Shown: positions 1 to 6,156 of the stretch, one piece after another | How the letters are laid out: each line of letters starts with the position of its first letter | Numbering within the stretch: position 1 is the first letter of the stretch | Origin: an uncultured Chloroflexota bacterium | GTDB taxonomy: Bacteria > Chloroflexota > Anaerolineae > Aggregatilineales > Phototrophicaceae | Direction of reading: 5' to 3' | Assembly: GCA_903904765.1 (NCBI GenBank) | Contig: CAIVEA010000054.1 | Span: 1 to 6,578 of the forward strand | DNA length: 6,578 nt | Translations under genes and position numbers: made by a program | The notes under the pieces: generated by a model | Databases searched by the model: none | Told to the model about the DNA's origin: nothing | The model's input: only the letters and a program-made list of their open reading frames with translations

Positions 1-707
1 ATCTGATTCCGCTTCAGCCGCCCTACACGTTGACGAAAGAAGCGGTGCAGGCCGTATTAACCGAACGTACCCGCGTGATCTTCCTCACCCGCCCCAACAA
101 TCCCACCAGTTGTCTGATTCCGCTGTCGTTGTTCGAAGAAATCGCCCTGATGGCGAAAGACGCGGTGGTGGTTTCGGACGAAGCCTATGTCGAATTTGCC
201 GATAATTACCGCAGTCAGACCGCCGCCACTCTGGTGAACAAGCTGCCGAACGTCATGGTGACGCGCACCTTCTCGAAGGCTTACGGCATCCCCAACCTAC
301 GTATTGGCTACGCGCTGGGGCCTGCCAACGCCATTCAATACCTGTTCCGCGTGAAACCCAAGTGGAACGTGGGCAACGTGGCGCAGAAGGCGGCGATTGC
401 CGCCCTGAATGATGCCGATCACCTCGAAAAGACACTCAAGACCGTGAGCGAAGGCCGCGACTATTTGAATACAACCTTCAACACTATCCCCGGCCTCGAA
501 GTGTTGCCCGGCGCACAGGGTAACTTCATTATGGTGAAGGTCAGTGGCGCAGGAATGACAGCTGAACAATTCACCGATGCGCTCGGCGCGGAAGGCTACA
601 TCATTCGTGGCGACTTCCTGCCGGATTACGTCCGCATCTCCATTGGCACGATGGACGAAAATCGCGGCTTAATCGCGGCAACCCAGCGCGTACTGGCAAA
701 CCGTTAA
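1..707 (+). CDS. HisC-like class I/II PLP-dependent aminotransferase, 5'-truncated by the window edge
   Basis: This is the C-terminal two thirds of a fold-type I aminotransferase of the histidinol-phosphate aminotransferase group, which moves an amino group between an amino acid and a 2-oxo acid using PLP. The frame is open from base 3, so the true start lies upstream; the ATG-less TTG at 30 is an internal codon, not a start. Visible in order are an NNPTS motif (about 96-110), SDEAY (174-188) with the Asp that pairs with the PLP ring nitrogen and the Tyr that contacts O3', SKAYG with the Schiff-base Lys codon at 276-278, NLRIGYALG with the phosphate-binding Arg at 300-302, and a C-terminal YVRISIGT with the carboxylate-binding Arg at 633-635. 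The gene ends with TAA, 83 nt before the next gene. The usual NNPTG is NNPTS here. True histidine biosynthesis is possible, but no other his gene is visible, so the substrate is open. Confidence 0.9.
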   Translation, partial: LIPLQPPYTLTKEAVQAVLTERTRVIFLTRPNNPTSCLIPLSLFEEIALMAKDAVVVSDEAYVEFADNYRSQTAATLVNKLPNVMVTRTFSKAYGIPNLRIGYALGPANAIQYLFRVKPKWNVGNVAQKAAIAALNDADHLEKTLKTVSEGRDYLNTTFNTIPGLEVLPGAQGNFIMVKVSGAGMTAEQFTDALGAEGYIIRGDFLPDYVRISIGTMDENRGLIAATQRVLANR

Positions 708-728
708 GTCTTGAACAATGCGCTTGGC

Positions 729-754
729 GCAGACTCCTCGCACGGGGAGTCTGC
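729..754 (+). terminator. Hairpin after the aminotransferase gene, terminator-like but without a clear T-tract
   Basis: An inverted repeat pairs GCAGACTCCTC (729-739) with GGGGAGTCTGC (744-754). This gives an 11-bp stem with one G-T wobble and a GCAC tetraloop, beginning 22 nt after the aminotransferase stop codon. The position and stability fit an intrinsic terminator or a 3'-end stabilising hairpin that separates the aminotransferase from the following operon. What follows is ATGCCATGTTTATC, which lacks a proper T-run, so termination efficiency is uncertain; it may act in mRNA processing or as an attenuator instead. Confidence 0.45.
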
Positions 755-763
755 ATGCCATGT

Positions 764-778
764 TTATCAAATTGATAA
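764..778 (+). promoter_or_regulatory. 15-bp AT-rich palindrome, candidate operator upstream of the MmgE/PrpD gene
   Basis: TTATCAA-A-TTGATAA is a perfect 7-bp inverted repeat around a single central A. It ends 12 nt before the TTG start of the three-gene operon and abuts its ribosome-binding region (GCGAGG, 779-784). It is the most AT-rich short stretch in a GC-rich surrounding. It could be a repressor operator, where a bound dimer would block transcription or initiation, or part of an AT-rich promoter element (TGATAA resembles a -10 box). No confident -35 partner is visible, and the protein that would bind is not encoded in the window. Confidence 0.35.
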
Positions 779-790
779 GCGAGGCCTATC

Positions 791-2185
791 TTGAGCACAT
801 TAACTGAACAACTGGTTGCTTTTATCCTTCAGACTGATTTCGATGCCCTTCCAGCCGGATTGCCCGAACGCATGGAAGCCTATGTGCTGGATTTGATCGG
901 CGTTACGCTGGTCGGCATGGAGCAAACCTCCAGCCAGATCATGCAGCGCACGGTCTTGGCAGAAGGCGGACACGCACAATCTACCGTGATGGGAACGGGG
1001 CGCGTGGCCTCCATGAGCGCCGCCGCACTGATTAACGGCACAGCCGCCCACGCCATCGAAATGGACGACGATCACCGTTTGGGAACAGTGCATGTAGGCG
1101 CGGTGGTCATTCCGGCGGCGCTGGCAGTAGCCGAAGCCACCGGATGCAGCGGCAAAACTTTCATCCGTGCCATCACAATGGGTTACGAGGTGATGTGCCG
1201 CGTGGGAGAGGCGCTGCTCGGCAAGCAGTTCTATGCCGGCTTCCACCCCACCTCGTCCTGTGGTGTGTTCGGCGCAGCAGTCGCAGCAGGCGTAATTCTG
1301 GGGTTGGATCGCACTCAGTTCGTAAATGCGCTAGGCATAGCGGGTACGCAGTCATTCGGGTTGGGCGAATGGCGTGCCGATGGCTCGTGGATCAAGCGTT
1401 TCCATCCGGGACGTTCGGCGCAAAGCGGTGTGCTGGCCGCCCGCCTCGCCAAAGAGGGCTTCACCGGCCCCGCGACCATTCTGGAAGGCAAGAACGGTTA
1501 TTTGCAGGCCTTCTCGTTCCAGAAAGAATGGGATGAAAGCTTAATCGTGCGCGATCTGGGCAAGCACTACACTGCCCTGCTCACCGCTTTCAAGCCCTAC
1601 CCCGGTTGTCGCTTCGCCCATACCGCCCTCGATCTGGGCTACGACTTCCACCACAAAGGGCAGATCAACCCCGATCAGATTGAGCATATTGATGTGCGCG
1701 TCTATAAGACGGACATTTTGAACTATGTCCATCGCCCTGCAAGCGCCGTGATCGCTCAGTTCTGCGTGCCGTATCTGCTGGCGACCATGCTTCTCAAGGG
1801 CAAGGTCACACTGCAAGATTTGACCCCCGAAGGCATCACCGATCCGGCTATCCTCAAATTGGCTGACAAGATTGATGTGACCGAAGACCCGGAATTCACT
1901 GCGGCCTACCCGGAACGTTACATCACCAACGTCGCCATTCGCCTGAATACGGGTGCGGTGGTCAGTCATCAGAGCGACATCCCGCGTGGTGACCCCGATG
2001 CCACCGAATATCAAGATCATCCTGAACTTTTCGAAATTCAGATCGAGGAAAAGTTCCGCGCCCTCCTCGGCGATAGCTCGTTCGCTGACCGAACCGATGC
2101 ACTGGTGAAGGCCACTCGAGGACTTTCGGCGCAGCCTAGTCTCGACCAACTTGCTGACTTGTTCGGCGCTTACGGAAAACACTAA
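791..2185 (+). CDS. MmgE/PrpD family protein (2-methylcitrate dehydratase / cis-aconitate decarboxylase / epimerase superfamily)
   Basis: The 464-residue protein matches the usual MmgE/PrpD length. The family contains 2-methylcitrate dehydratase, cis-aconitate decarboxylase and iminodisuccinate epimerase, all acting on small polycarboxylates in the cytoplasm. Family signatures seen are the N-terminal helical segment ending LDLIGVTLVG (33-42), INGTAAHAIEMDDDH (81-95), VGAVVIPAALAVAEA (102-116), GYEVMCRVGEAL (131-142), FHPTSSCGVFGAA (151-163), RADGSWIKRFHPGRSAQSG (195-213) and YPGCRFAHTALD (270-281). The start is TTG at 791, preceded by GCGAGG with 6-nt spacing; an in-frame TAA at 776 blocks any earlier start, and the next ATG (872) would remove conserved N-terminal sequence. 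It is first in a tight operon with a flavin oxidoreductase and a cyclic amidohydrolase. That neighbourhood argues against propionate catabolism (no citrate synthase or PrpB seen) and for a lyase or epimerase step in another pathway. Family certain, substrate unknown. Confidence 0.93.
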   Translation: MSTLTEQLVAFILQTDFDALPAGLPERMEAYVLDLIGVTLVGMEQTSSQIMQRTVLAEGGHAQSTVMGTGRVASMSAAALINGTAAHAIEMDDDHRLGTVHVGAVVIPAALAVAEATGCSGKTFIRAITMGYEVMCRVGEALLGKQFYAGFHPTSSCGVFGAAVAAGVILGLDRTQFVNALGIAGTQSFGLGEWRADGSWIKRFHPGRSAQSGVLAARLAKEGFTGPATILEGKNGYLQAFSFQKEWDESLIVRDLGKHYTALLTAFKPYPGCRFAHTALDLGYDFHHKGQINPDQIEHIDVRVYKTDILNYVHRPASAVIAQFCVPYLLATMLLKGKVTLQDLTPEGITDPAILKLADKIDVTEDPEFTAAYPERYITNVAIRLNTGAVVSHQSDIPRGDPDATEYQDHPELFEIQIEEKFRALLGDSSFADRTDALVKATRGLSAQPSLDQLADLFGAYGKH

Positions 2186-2189
2186 AGGA
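2184..2189 (+). promoter_or_regulatory. Ribosome-binding site AAAGGA overlapping the upstream stop codon
   Basis: AAAGGA starts inside the TAA stop (2183-2185) of the MmgE/PrpD gene and sits 5 nt before the ATG at 2195. This supports that start and suggests that ribosomes finishing the first gene pass directly to the second. Confidence 0.7.
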
Positions 2190-2194
2190 TTCTC

Positions 2195-3205
2195 ATGACC
2201 ATTAAACTAGGTCTGTATCTAGCGACAGCCTTCCCTGAAACGGATAACATGCCGCTTCAGGTCAACAATATGATTGAACAAACGCGGTTGGCGCGGGCGA
2301 ACGGGTTTGTCTCGCTATGGGCAGCCCAGCACTTCATGACCAAGCCGCTGCAAATGCTGCAACCGCTGCAACTGCTGGCACGCCTGCTGCCCGAAGCCGA
2401 AGGCATGGTAATCGGGCCGAATATTCTGGTGATGCCCGTGCTGAATCCCGTACAGGTGGCCGAAGAAGCGCTGACGATGGATCTGCTTAGCGGCGGCAAG
2501 TACGTGCTGGGCATCGGCCTCGGCTATCGTGACGAAGAATATACCGCGTTCAACATCACGAAGAAGGAACGCGCCGGACGTATGGAAGAAGCCATCCACA
2601 TCATCCGGCGGCTGTTCACCGAACCCACCGTCGAGCATCAGGGCAAATACTATACCGTCCCCAACATGGGGCTGGGACTGCGCCCGATTCACCCCGGTGG
2701 CCCCCCCATCTGGGTTGCCGCCAGTACCGACCCTGCCATAGAACGTGTGGCGCGCATGGGTGACGCATGGCTGATTACCTTCTATCCATCGCTCACGCTG
2801 CTCAAAGAGCAGATGAAGTTCTATCGTGACAGTCTCGCCAAAGCGGGCAAACCCGAACCGGCAGAGTTGCCTATCCTGAAAGAATGCTACGTCGGCTCCA
2901 GCTATAAGACCGCGCTGGACGAATGCCGGGGGCCGCTGCAAGTGAAATACAACGCCTACGCCTCGTGGGGACAGGACAAATTCCTACCCGAAAACGAGCG
3001 TTTCAACCAGCCGTTCGAGGAATTTGTGAAAGACCGTTTCCTGATCGGTGATGCGGAATTCGTGACAGACGAAATCCAGCGTTATCAGGCCGAACTGGGC
3101 GTGAACCACTTCATGCTGCGGATGCACTGGCCGGGGCTGGAACAGAGCAAGGTGCTGGGCAGCATCGAGCGCATCGGCAAGCACATCATTCCCCATTTGT
3201 CGTAA
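2195..3205 (+). CDS. LLM-class flavin-dependent oxidoreductase (bacterial luciferase-like monooxygenase)
   Basis: The 336-residue protein is of typical length for the luciferase-like TIM-barrel family, whose members use reduced FMN or coenzyme F420 to oxidise small organic substrates. Visible signatures are KLGLYLAT at the first strand (4-11), ARANGFVSLWAAQHF (33-47), GPNILVMPVLNPVQVAEEALTMDLLSGGKYVLGIGLGYRDEEYTAFN (74-120, with the hallmark LGIGLG glycines), RMEEAIHIIRRLF (129-141), and GPPIWVAASTDPAIERVARMGDAWLI (169-194) near the C-terminal part of the flavin pocket. There is no signal peptide, so it should be cytoplasmic. The ATG at 2195 is the only start after the in-frame TAA at 2183. 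It lies 9 nt after the MmgE/PrpD gene and 6 nt before the amidohydrolase gene. RutA, the uracil-ring oxygenase, belongs to the same superfamily, which makes a ring-oxidising role next to a hydantoinase attractive but unproven. FMN versus F420 cannot be decided from sequence alone. Confidence 0.92.
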   Translation: MTIKLGLYLATAFPETDNMPLQVNNMIEQTRLARANGFVSLWAAQHFMTKPLQMLQPLQLLARLLPEAEGMVIGPNILVMPVLNPVQVAEEALTMDLLSGGKYVLGIGLGYRDEEYTAFNITKKERAGRMEEAIHIIRRLFTEPTVEHQGKYYTVPNMGLGLRPIHPGGPPIWVAASTDPAIERVARMGDAWLITFYPSLTLLKEQMKFYRDSLAKAGKPEPAELPILKECYVGSSYKTALDECRGPLQVKYNAYASWGQDKFLPENERFNQPFEEFVKDRFLIGDAEFVTDEIQRYQAELGVNHFMLRMHWPGLEQSKVLGSIERIGKHIIPHLS

Positions 3206-3211
3206 ACCGCC

Positions 3212-4582
3212 ATGTTCGATTTACTGCTCCACAACTGTCGCATCATCAACGGGGATCGTCAGCCGATCCCCGGCAGTGTTGGCATCATCGGTGACAAAAT
3301 CGCGGCCATTCTCGCCCCCGGCGTAGACGCAACGGCCACACAGGTGATAGACGGGCGGGGCATGGCGCTGCTTCCGGGCGGAATTGACCCGCATACGCAC
3401 TTCCGCTACGACCGGGGCTATGACAACGGGGACGGCGATTACATCACCGAAACCCGTTCGGCGCTGATCGGTGGCCTGACGACCGCCTTCCGCATGCATC
3501 GCGAGTTGGGCGCGTATGCCGATCATATTCCGGTGGAACTGCAAAAACTGGCCGCTGGCAGCCACATGGATATGGCCTTCCATCTGGCGATCATGACCGA
3601 GGATCAACTCACAACCTTCGCGCAAGCCGCGCAGGACTTCGCAATTACCTCGTTCAAGCTGTACATCGCCTACAAAGGCAAAGCCGGACAGCTTCAAGGC
3701 TTGCAGGGCGCAGATGACGGTTTCCTGTACGATGCCATGCGCCGTATCGGGCGCTTGCCGAACGGAATTGCCTGCGTCCACTGCGAAAATTCGGAAGTGG
3801 CGGAACGTCTGGGCACACAGTTGGAACAGGCCGGACGCACCGATCTAGCCGCGTGGACGGAAGCGCGTCCCGGTTGGGCAGAAGGCGAGGCCATTCACCG
3901 CGCCGGTTACATCGCGCATCATGCCGAATGCCCCTTGTACGTCGTCCACATCAGTTCGGCAGAAGGCGTAGAGGCTGTCGAAAACCTGCGTGCCAGAGGT
4001 ATCGCCGTTCATGCCGAGGTGTGCATCCACCATCTCACGCTAACGGTAGACGAAGCCGAACCACAGGGCGGGCTGGCAAAAGTGAATCCGCCGCTGCGCT
4101 CCAAACGCGATGTGGATGCGCTGTGGGATGCCATCCGGCGCGGGGTGATTGACACGGTGGGTAGCGACCATGTGCCGCACAGTCGTGCCAAACTCAAGCC
4201 GTCCCTATGGCAGATCATGCCCGGTTTCGCCGGGTCGGGAACCATCATCCCCGCCCTGCTAGAATACGGCTATCACCAGCGCGGAATCTCGTTGGAGCGA
4301 ATCGCGGCGCTGAGTTCACGCAATGCAGCACGCATCTTCGGGCTGTCACGCAAAGGCGAAATCGCGGTGGGCGCAGATGCCGATCTCACGCTAATTGATG
4401 TGGAAACCAGCCGCGTTGTACAAGCCGATCAACTCCTCTCGGCAGCCGATTACAGTGTGCTGGAAGGACGTAGCCTGCGCGGTTGGCCGGTGATGACTCT
4501 CCTGCGCGGACAGATCGTGATGTCCGATGGACACATCCACGCCCAACCGGGCTACGGTCAATTCTTGCGCCGCCCCGAATAA
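3212..4582 (+). CDS. Cyclic amidohydrolase of the hydantoinase / dihydropyrimidinase / dihydroorotase group
   Basis: This 456-residue metal-dependent hydrolase opens cyclic amides or imides. The complete binuclear metal set is visible: HTH (His61, His63), the Lys149 expected to be carboxylated in SFKLYIAYKG, His190 in VHCEN, His246 in HISSAEG, and Asp319 in GSDHVPHS. Tyr154 sits where D-hydantoinases have their substrate-binding Tyr. Substrate-side motifs are mixed: EVCIHHL (269-275) and KVNPPLRS (290-297) resemble dihydroorotase, while overall length and the Lys segment resemble hydantoinase. The C-terminal RKGEIAVGADADLTLID (about 380-396) is the usual small beta domain. The ATG at 3212 follows the previous stop by 6 nt with no recognisable Shine-Dalgarno, so translation is probably coupled to the upstream gene. 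Housekeeping dihydroorotase is unlikely because no pyr gene adjoins; a catabolic imide, hydantoin or allantoin-type substrate is more plausible. Confidence 0.93.
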   Translation: MFDLLLHNCRIINGDRQPIPGSVGIIGDKIAAILAPGVDATATQVIDGRGMALLPGGIDPHTHFRYDRGYDNGDGDYITETRSALIGGLTTAFRMHRELGAYADHIPVELQKLAAGSHMDMAFHLAIMTEDQLTTFAQAAQDFAITSFKLYIAYKGKAGQLQGLQGADDGFLYDAMRRIGRLPNGIACVHCENSEVAERLGTQLEQAGRTDLAAWTEARPGWAEGEAIHRAGYIAHHAECPLYVVHISSAEGVEAVENLRARGIAVHAEVCIHHLTLTVDEAEPQGGLAKVNPPLRSKRDVDALWDAIRRGVIDTVGSDHVPHSRAKLKPSLWQIMPGFAGSGTIIPALLEYGYHQRGISLERIAALSSRNAARIFGLSRKGEIAVGADADLTLIDVETSRVVQADQLLSAADYSVLEGRSLRGWPVMTLLRGQIVMSDGHIHAQPGYGQFLRRPE

Positions 4583-4597
4583 AGGTTATGTTACTGC

Positions 4598-4631
4598 GAT
4601 GAAGTATCGTGACCGATTTCGTTTCTTCATC
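4598..4631 (+). terminator. Weak inverted repeat downstream of the amidohydrolase gene
   Basis: GATGAAG (4598-4604) pairs with CTTCATC (4625-4631) across 20 nt, which itself contains ATCG/CGAT arms (4606-4609, 4614-4617). It begins 15 nt after the amidohydrolase stop and could mark the operon's 3' end. The stem is short and no T-run follows, so this is a low-confidence terminator or operator candidate. Confidence 0.2.
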
Positions 4632-4652
4632 CCTACTCCGCCGAGGTAAAAT
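4624..4652 (+). promoter_or_regulatory. Candidate sigma-70-type promoter for the GH28-like gene
   Basis: TAAAAT at 4647-4652 matches 5 of 6 bases of the -10 consensus. With a 17-nt spacer the -35 position (4624-4629, TCTTCA) is poor, matching 3 of 6. Transcription would start near 4659, giving a leader of about 50 nt. The 126-nt gap after the preceding operon makes a separate promoter here reasonable, but the call rests mainly on the -10 box. Confidence 0.35.
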
Positions 4653-4689
4653 AGGTTGTCGCAGATTGGGGATTGCCCCAAGCAACCTA
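4652..4689 (+). promoter_or_regulatory. Bulged stem-loop in the leader of the GH28-like gene
   Basis: The outer arms TAGGTTG (4652-4658) and CAACCTA (4683-4689) pair over 7 bp, and inside them TTGGGG (4666-4671) pairs with CCCCAA (4676-4681) around an ATTG tetraloop. The left strand carries a 7-nt bulge. The structure ends before the ribosome-binding site CAAGGG (4696-4701), which lies 7 nt before the ATG at 4709. It does not resemble a named riboswitch I recognise. It could be a leader hairpin, an operator or, with the following TATTTTTAT, a weak terminator. Confidence 0.4.
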
Positions 4690-4708
4690 ACGGAGCAAGG
4701 GTATTTTT

Positions 4709-6064
4709 ATGGCTGTTTACAACATTAGAGACTATGGTGCTGTCGGGGATGGGGTCACGCTGGACACGGCGGCCATTCAAGCAGCGATTGATGCGTGCAG
4801 CACCTCCGGCGGGGGGCGCGTCCTCGTTCCAGCGGGCGGGGTATACCTGTGCGGAACCATCGTCCTCCGATCCTATGTGGAGTTTTACGTTGAACGCGGG
4901 GCAGTGGTCGAAGCCAGCGGCAACGTTGCGGATTTCAGCCTCGTGCAAACCCCTGCGGGACATAAAGGCGTAGGCTACCCGAACCTCAGCGAGAGCATCA
5001 CCTTCCTCGCGGCTTACGGCGCACAGAATATCGCTGTGTGCGGCGGCGGCGTGATTGACGGCGGCGGGCGCAAATTCATCACCGAACGCCTGCCGCACAT
5101 CTACCGCATGCAGCAACTGCGCCCCTTCACATCGGTCATGATCGGTTGCGAGAACGTCACCTTTCAGGACATTGTGATTCGCGATGGAGCCATGTGGACG
5201 CTACGGTTTTCCGGTTGCGAAGACCTGCTCATTCAGGGCATTCGCATCCTGAACGACCTCAAACTGCCGAACAGTGATGGCATTGATATTGACCAGTGCC
5301 GCAATGTGCGGATTGCGAATTGTCATATCGTGGCGGGTGATGATTGCATCTGCATGAAATCCTGTGCCAACGCGGGGGACTTCGGTGCGTGTGAGAATAT
5401 CACCGTGACCGGATGCACACTGGTTTCCACTTCAACCGCGCTGATGATAGGCTGCGAAGCCTTCGCTCCCATGCGAAACATCATATTCGATTCATGCGTG
5501 ATTCAAGCCTCGAATCGCGGTCTGGGCATCCACCACAGCCACAACAGCGTGATCGAAAATGTCATCTTCTCCAATATGATCATCGAGACGCGCCTCTTCC
5601 ACGAAGCGTGGTGGGGACGTGCCGAGCCAATCTACATCTGCGCCATGCCGTGGACACCCGATGTCAACATGGGAATCGTGCGTGGCGTGCGCTTCTCAAA
5701 CATCCGCTGCAAAGGCGAAAACGGGGTTTTCGTCTACGGATGGGAACAAGACACCCTGCAAGACATTGTGTTCGAGAATGTGCGCGTCGAACTGAATAAG
5801 TGGACGAAAATACCCGCCGGACGACAGGATATTCGCCCGTTTGAGGGCGGCGAAGGCATGCCCGACTATCCCACATCCGGTTTTCTTCTCCGCAATGCCA
5901 AGAACGTCACGCTGCGCCATTGCGAAGTTGTGTGGGGCGATCAGCGTCCTGCCGAGTACCATCATGCCCTCGAAGCCATCCATGTGGATGGGCTAATACT
6001 AGACGATTTCCGGGGCGAATCCGCGCACCCATCCCTGCACGCCGCCATCTGGCAGCATGAGTGA
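4709..6064 (+). CDS. GH28-type (polygalacturonase-like) right-handed parallel beta-helix protein with an altered active site
   Basis: The 451-residue protein opens with YNIRDYGAVGDGVTLDTAAI (4-23) and PAGGVYLCGTIVLRS (41-55), the usual entry to pectin-active beta-helix enzymes, followed by repeated rungs of the type CENVTFQDIVI. Of the GH28 catalytic set, Asp190 (PNSDG, 187-191) and Asp211-Asp212 (AGDDC) are present with the 21-22 residue spacing of fungal polygalacturonases. The GHG histidine position is occupied by Thr243 (TSTALMIG), and the RIK pair is replaced in RGLGIHH (270-276). The later WWGRAEPIYI (301-310) is typical of a bacterial GH28-like subfamily. There is no signal peptide, so it probably acts in the cytoplasm on imported oligosaccharides. 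The start is bounded by an in-frame TAA at 4688 and preceded by CAAGGG. A glycosidase on uronate-containing oligosaccharides is likely; the exact reaction is not readable. Confidence 0.88.
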   Translation: MAVYNIRDYGAVGDGVTLDTAAIQAAIDACSTSGGGRVLVPAGGVYLCGTIVLRSYVEFYVERGAVVEASGNVADFSLVQTPAGHKGVGYPNLSESITFLAAYGAQNIAVCGGGVIDGGGRKFITERLPHIYRMQQLRPFTSVMIGCENVTFQDIVIRDGAMWTLRFSGCEDLLIQGIRILNDLKLPNSDGIDIDQCRNVRIANCHIVAGDDCICMKSCANAGDFGACENITVTGCTLVSTSTALMIGCEAFAPMRNIIFDSCVIQASNRGLGIHHSHNSVIENVIFSNMIIETRLFHEAWWGRAEPIYICAMPWTPDVNMGIVRGVRFSNIRCKGENGVFVYGWEQDTLQDIVFENVRVELNKWTKIPAGRQDIRPFEGGEGMPDYPTSGFLLRNAKNVTLRHCEVVWGDQRPAEYHHALEAIHVDGLILDDFRGESAHPSLHAAIWQHE

Positions 6065-6113
6065 GCAAACAGCACACGCTCACCATACTAACCAAATGCT
6101 TGCCCATTTCCAT

Positions 6114-6146
6114 CAGGCCGGGTATACCTGTTAACAGATGAACAGG
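6114..6146 (+). promoter_or_regulatory. Cluster of palindromes before the URO-D-family gene, possible operator and RBS-masking hairpin
   Basis: GGTATACC (6121-6128) and CTGTTAACAG (6128-6137) are perfect palindromes that share one base. CCTGTT (6127-6132) can also pair with AACAGG (6141-6146), which covers most of the ribosome-binding site CAGGGA (6143-6148) of the following gene. AACAG occurs twice (6133-6137, 6141-6145), giving alternative pairings. A GGTATACC core resembles operators of GntR-type hexuronate regulators as I recall them, which would suit the GH28 neighbour, but the flanks are not symmetric enough for confidence. Confidence 0.3.
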
Positions 6147-6156
6147 GAATCCGGCT

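Noticed and set aside
1541..2182. A 213-codon open frame on the - strand opposite the MmgE/PrpD gene
   Set aside because: It mirrors a well-supported gene, shows no recognisable domain, and such antisense frames are common in GC-rich coding DNA.
2701..2707. A run of seven C within the LLM gene, possible slippage or frameshift site
   Set aside because: The frame continues correctly through it (Gly-Pro-Pro-Ile-Trp matches the family motif), so there is no sign of a frameshift.
2315..2941. A 208-codon open frame on the - strand opposite the LLM gene
   Set aside because: The translation is low in family-like motifs and lies wholly within a clear + strand gene; treated as a codon-bias shadow.
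3221..3781. A 186-codon open frame on the - strand opposite the amidohydrolase gene
   Set aside because: It runs opposite the metal-binding N-terminal half of the amidohydrolase, and its own sequence shows no domain.
4586..5116. A 176-codon - strand frame reaching into the gap before the GH28-like gene
   Set aside because: Most of it is opposite the GH28-like gene, and the part in the gap has no coding features; the gap is better explained by leader and promoter signals.
6061..6083. GTGAGC/GCTCAC inverted repeat spanning the GH28 stop codon, possible terminator
   Set aside because: Only 6 bp with an 11-nt loop and no T-run; not convincing as a terminator.
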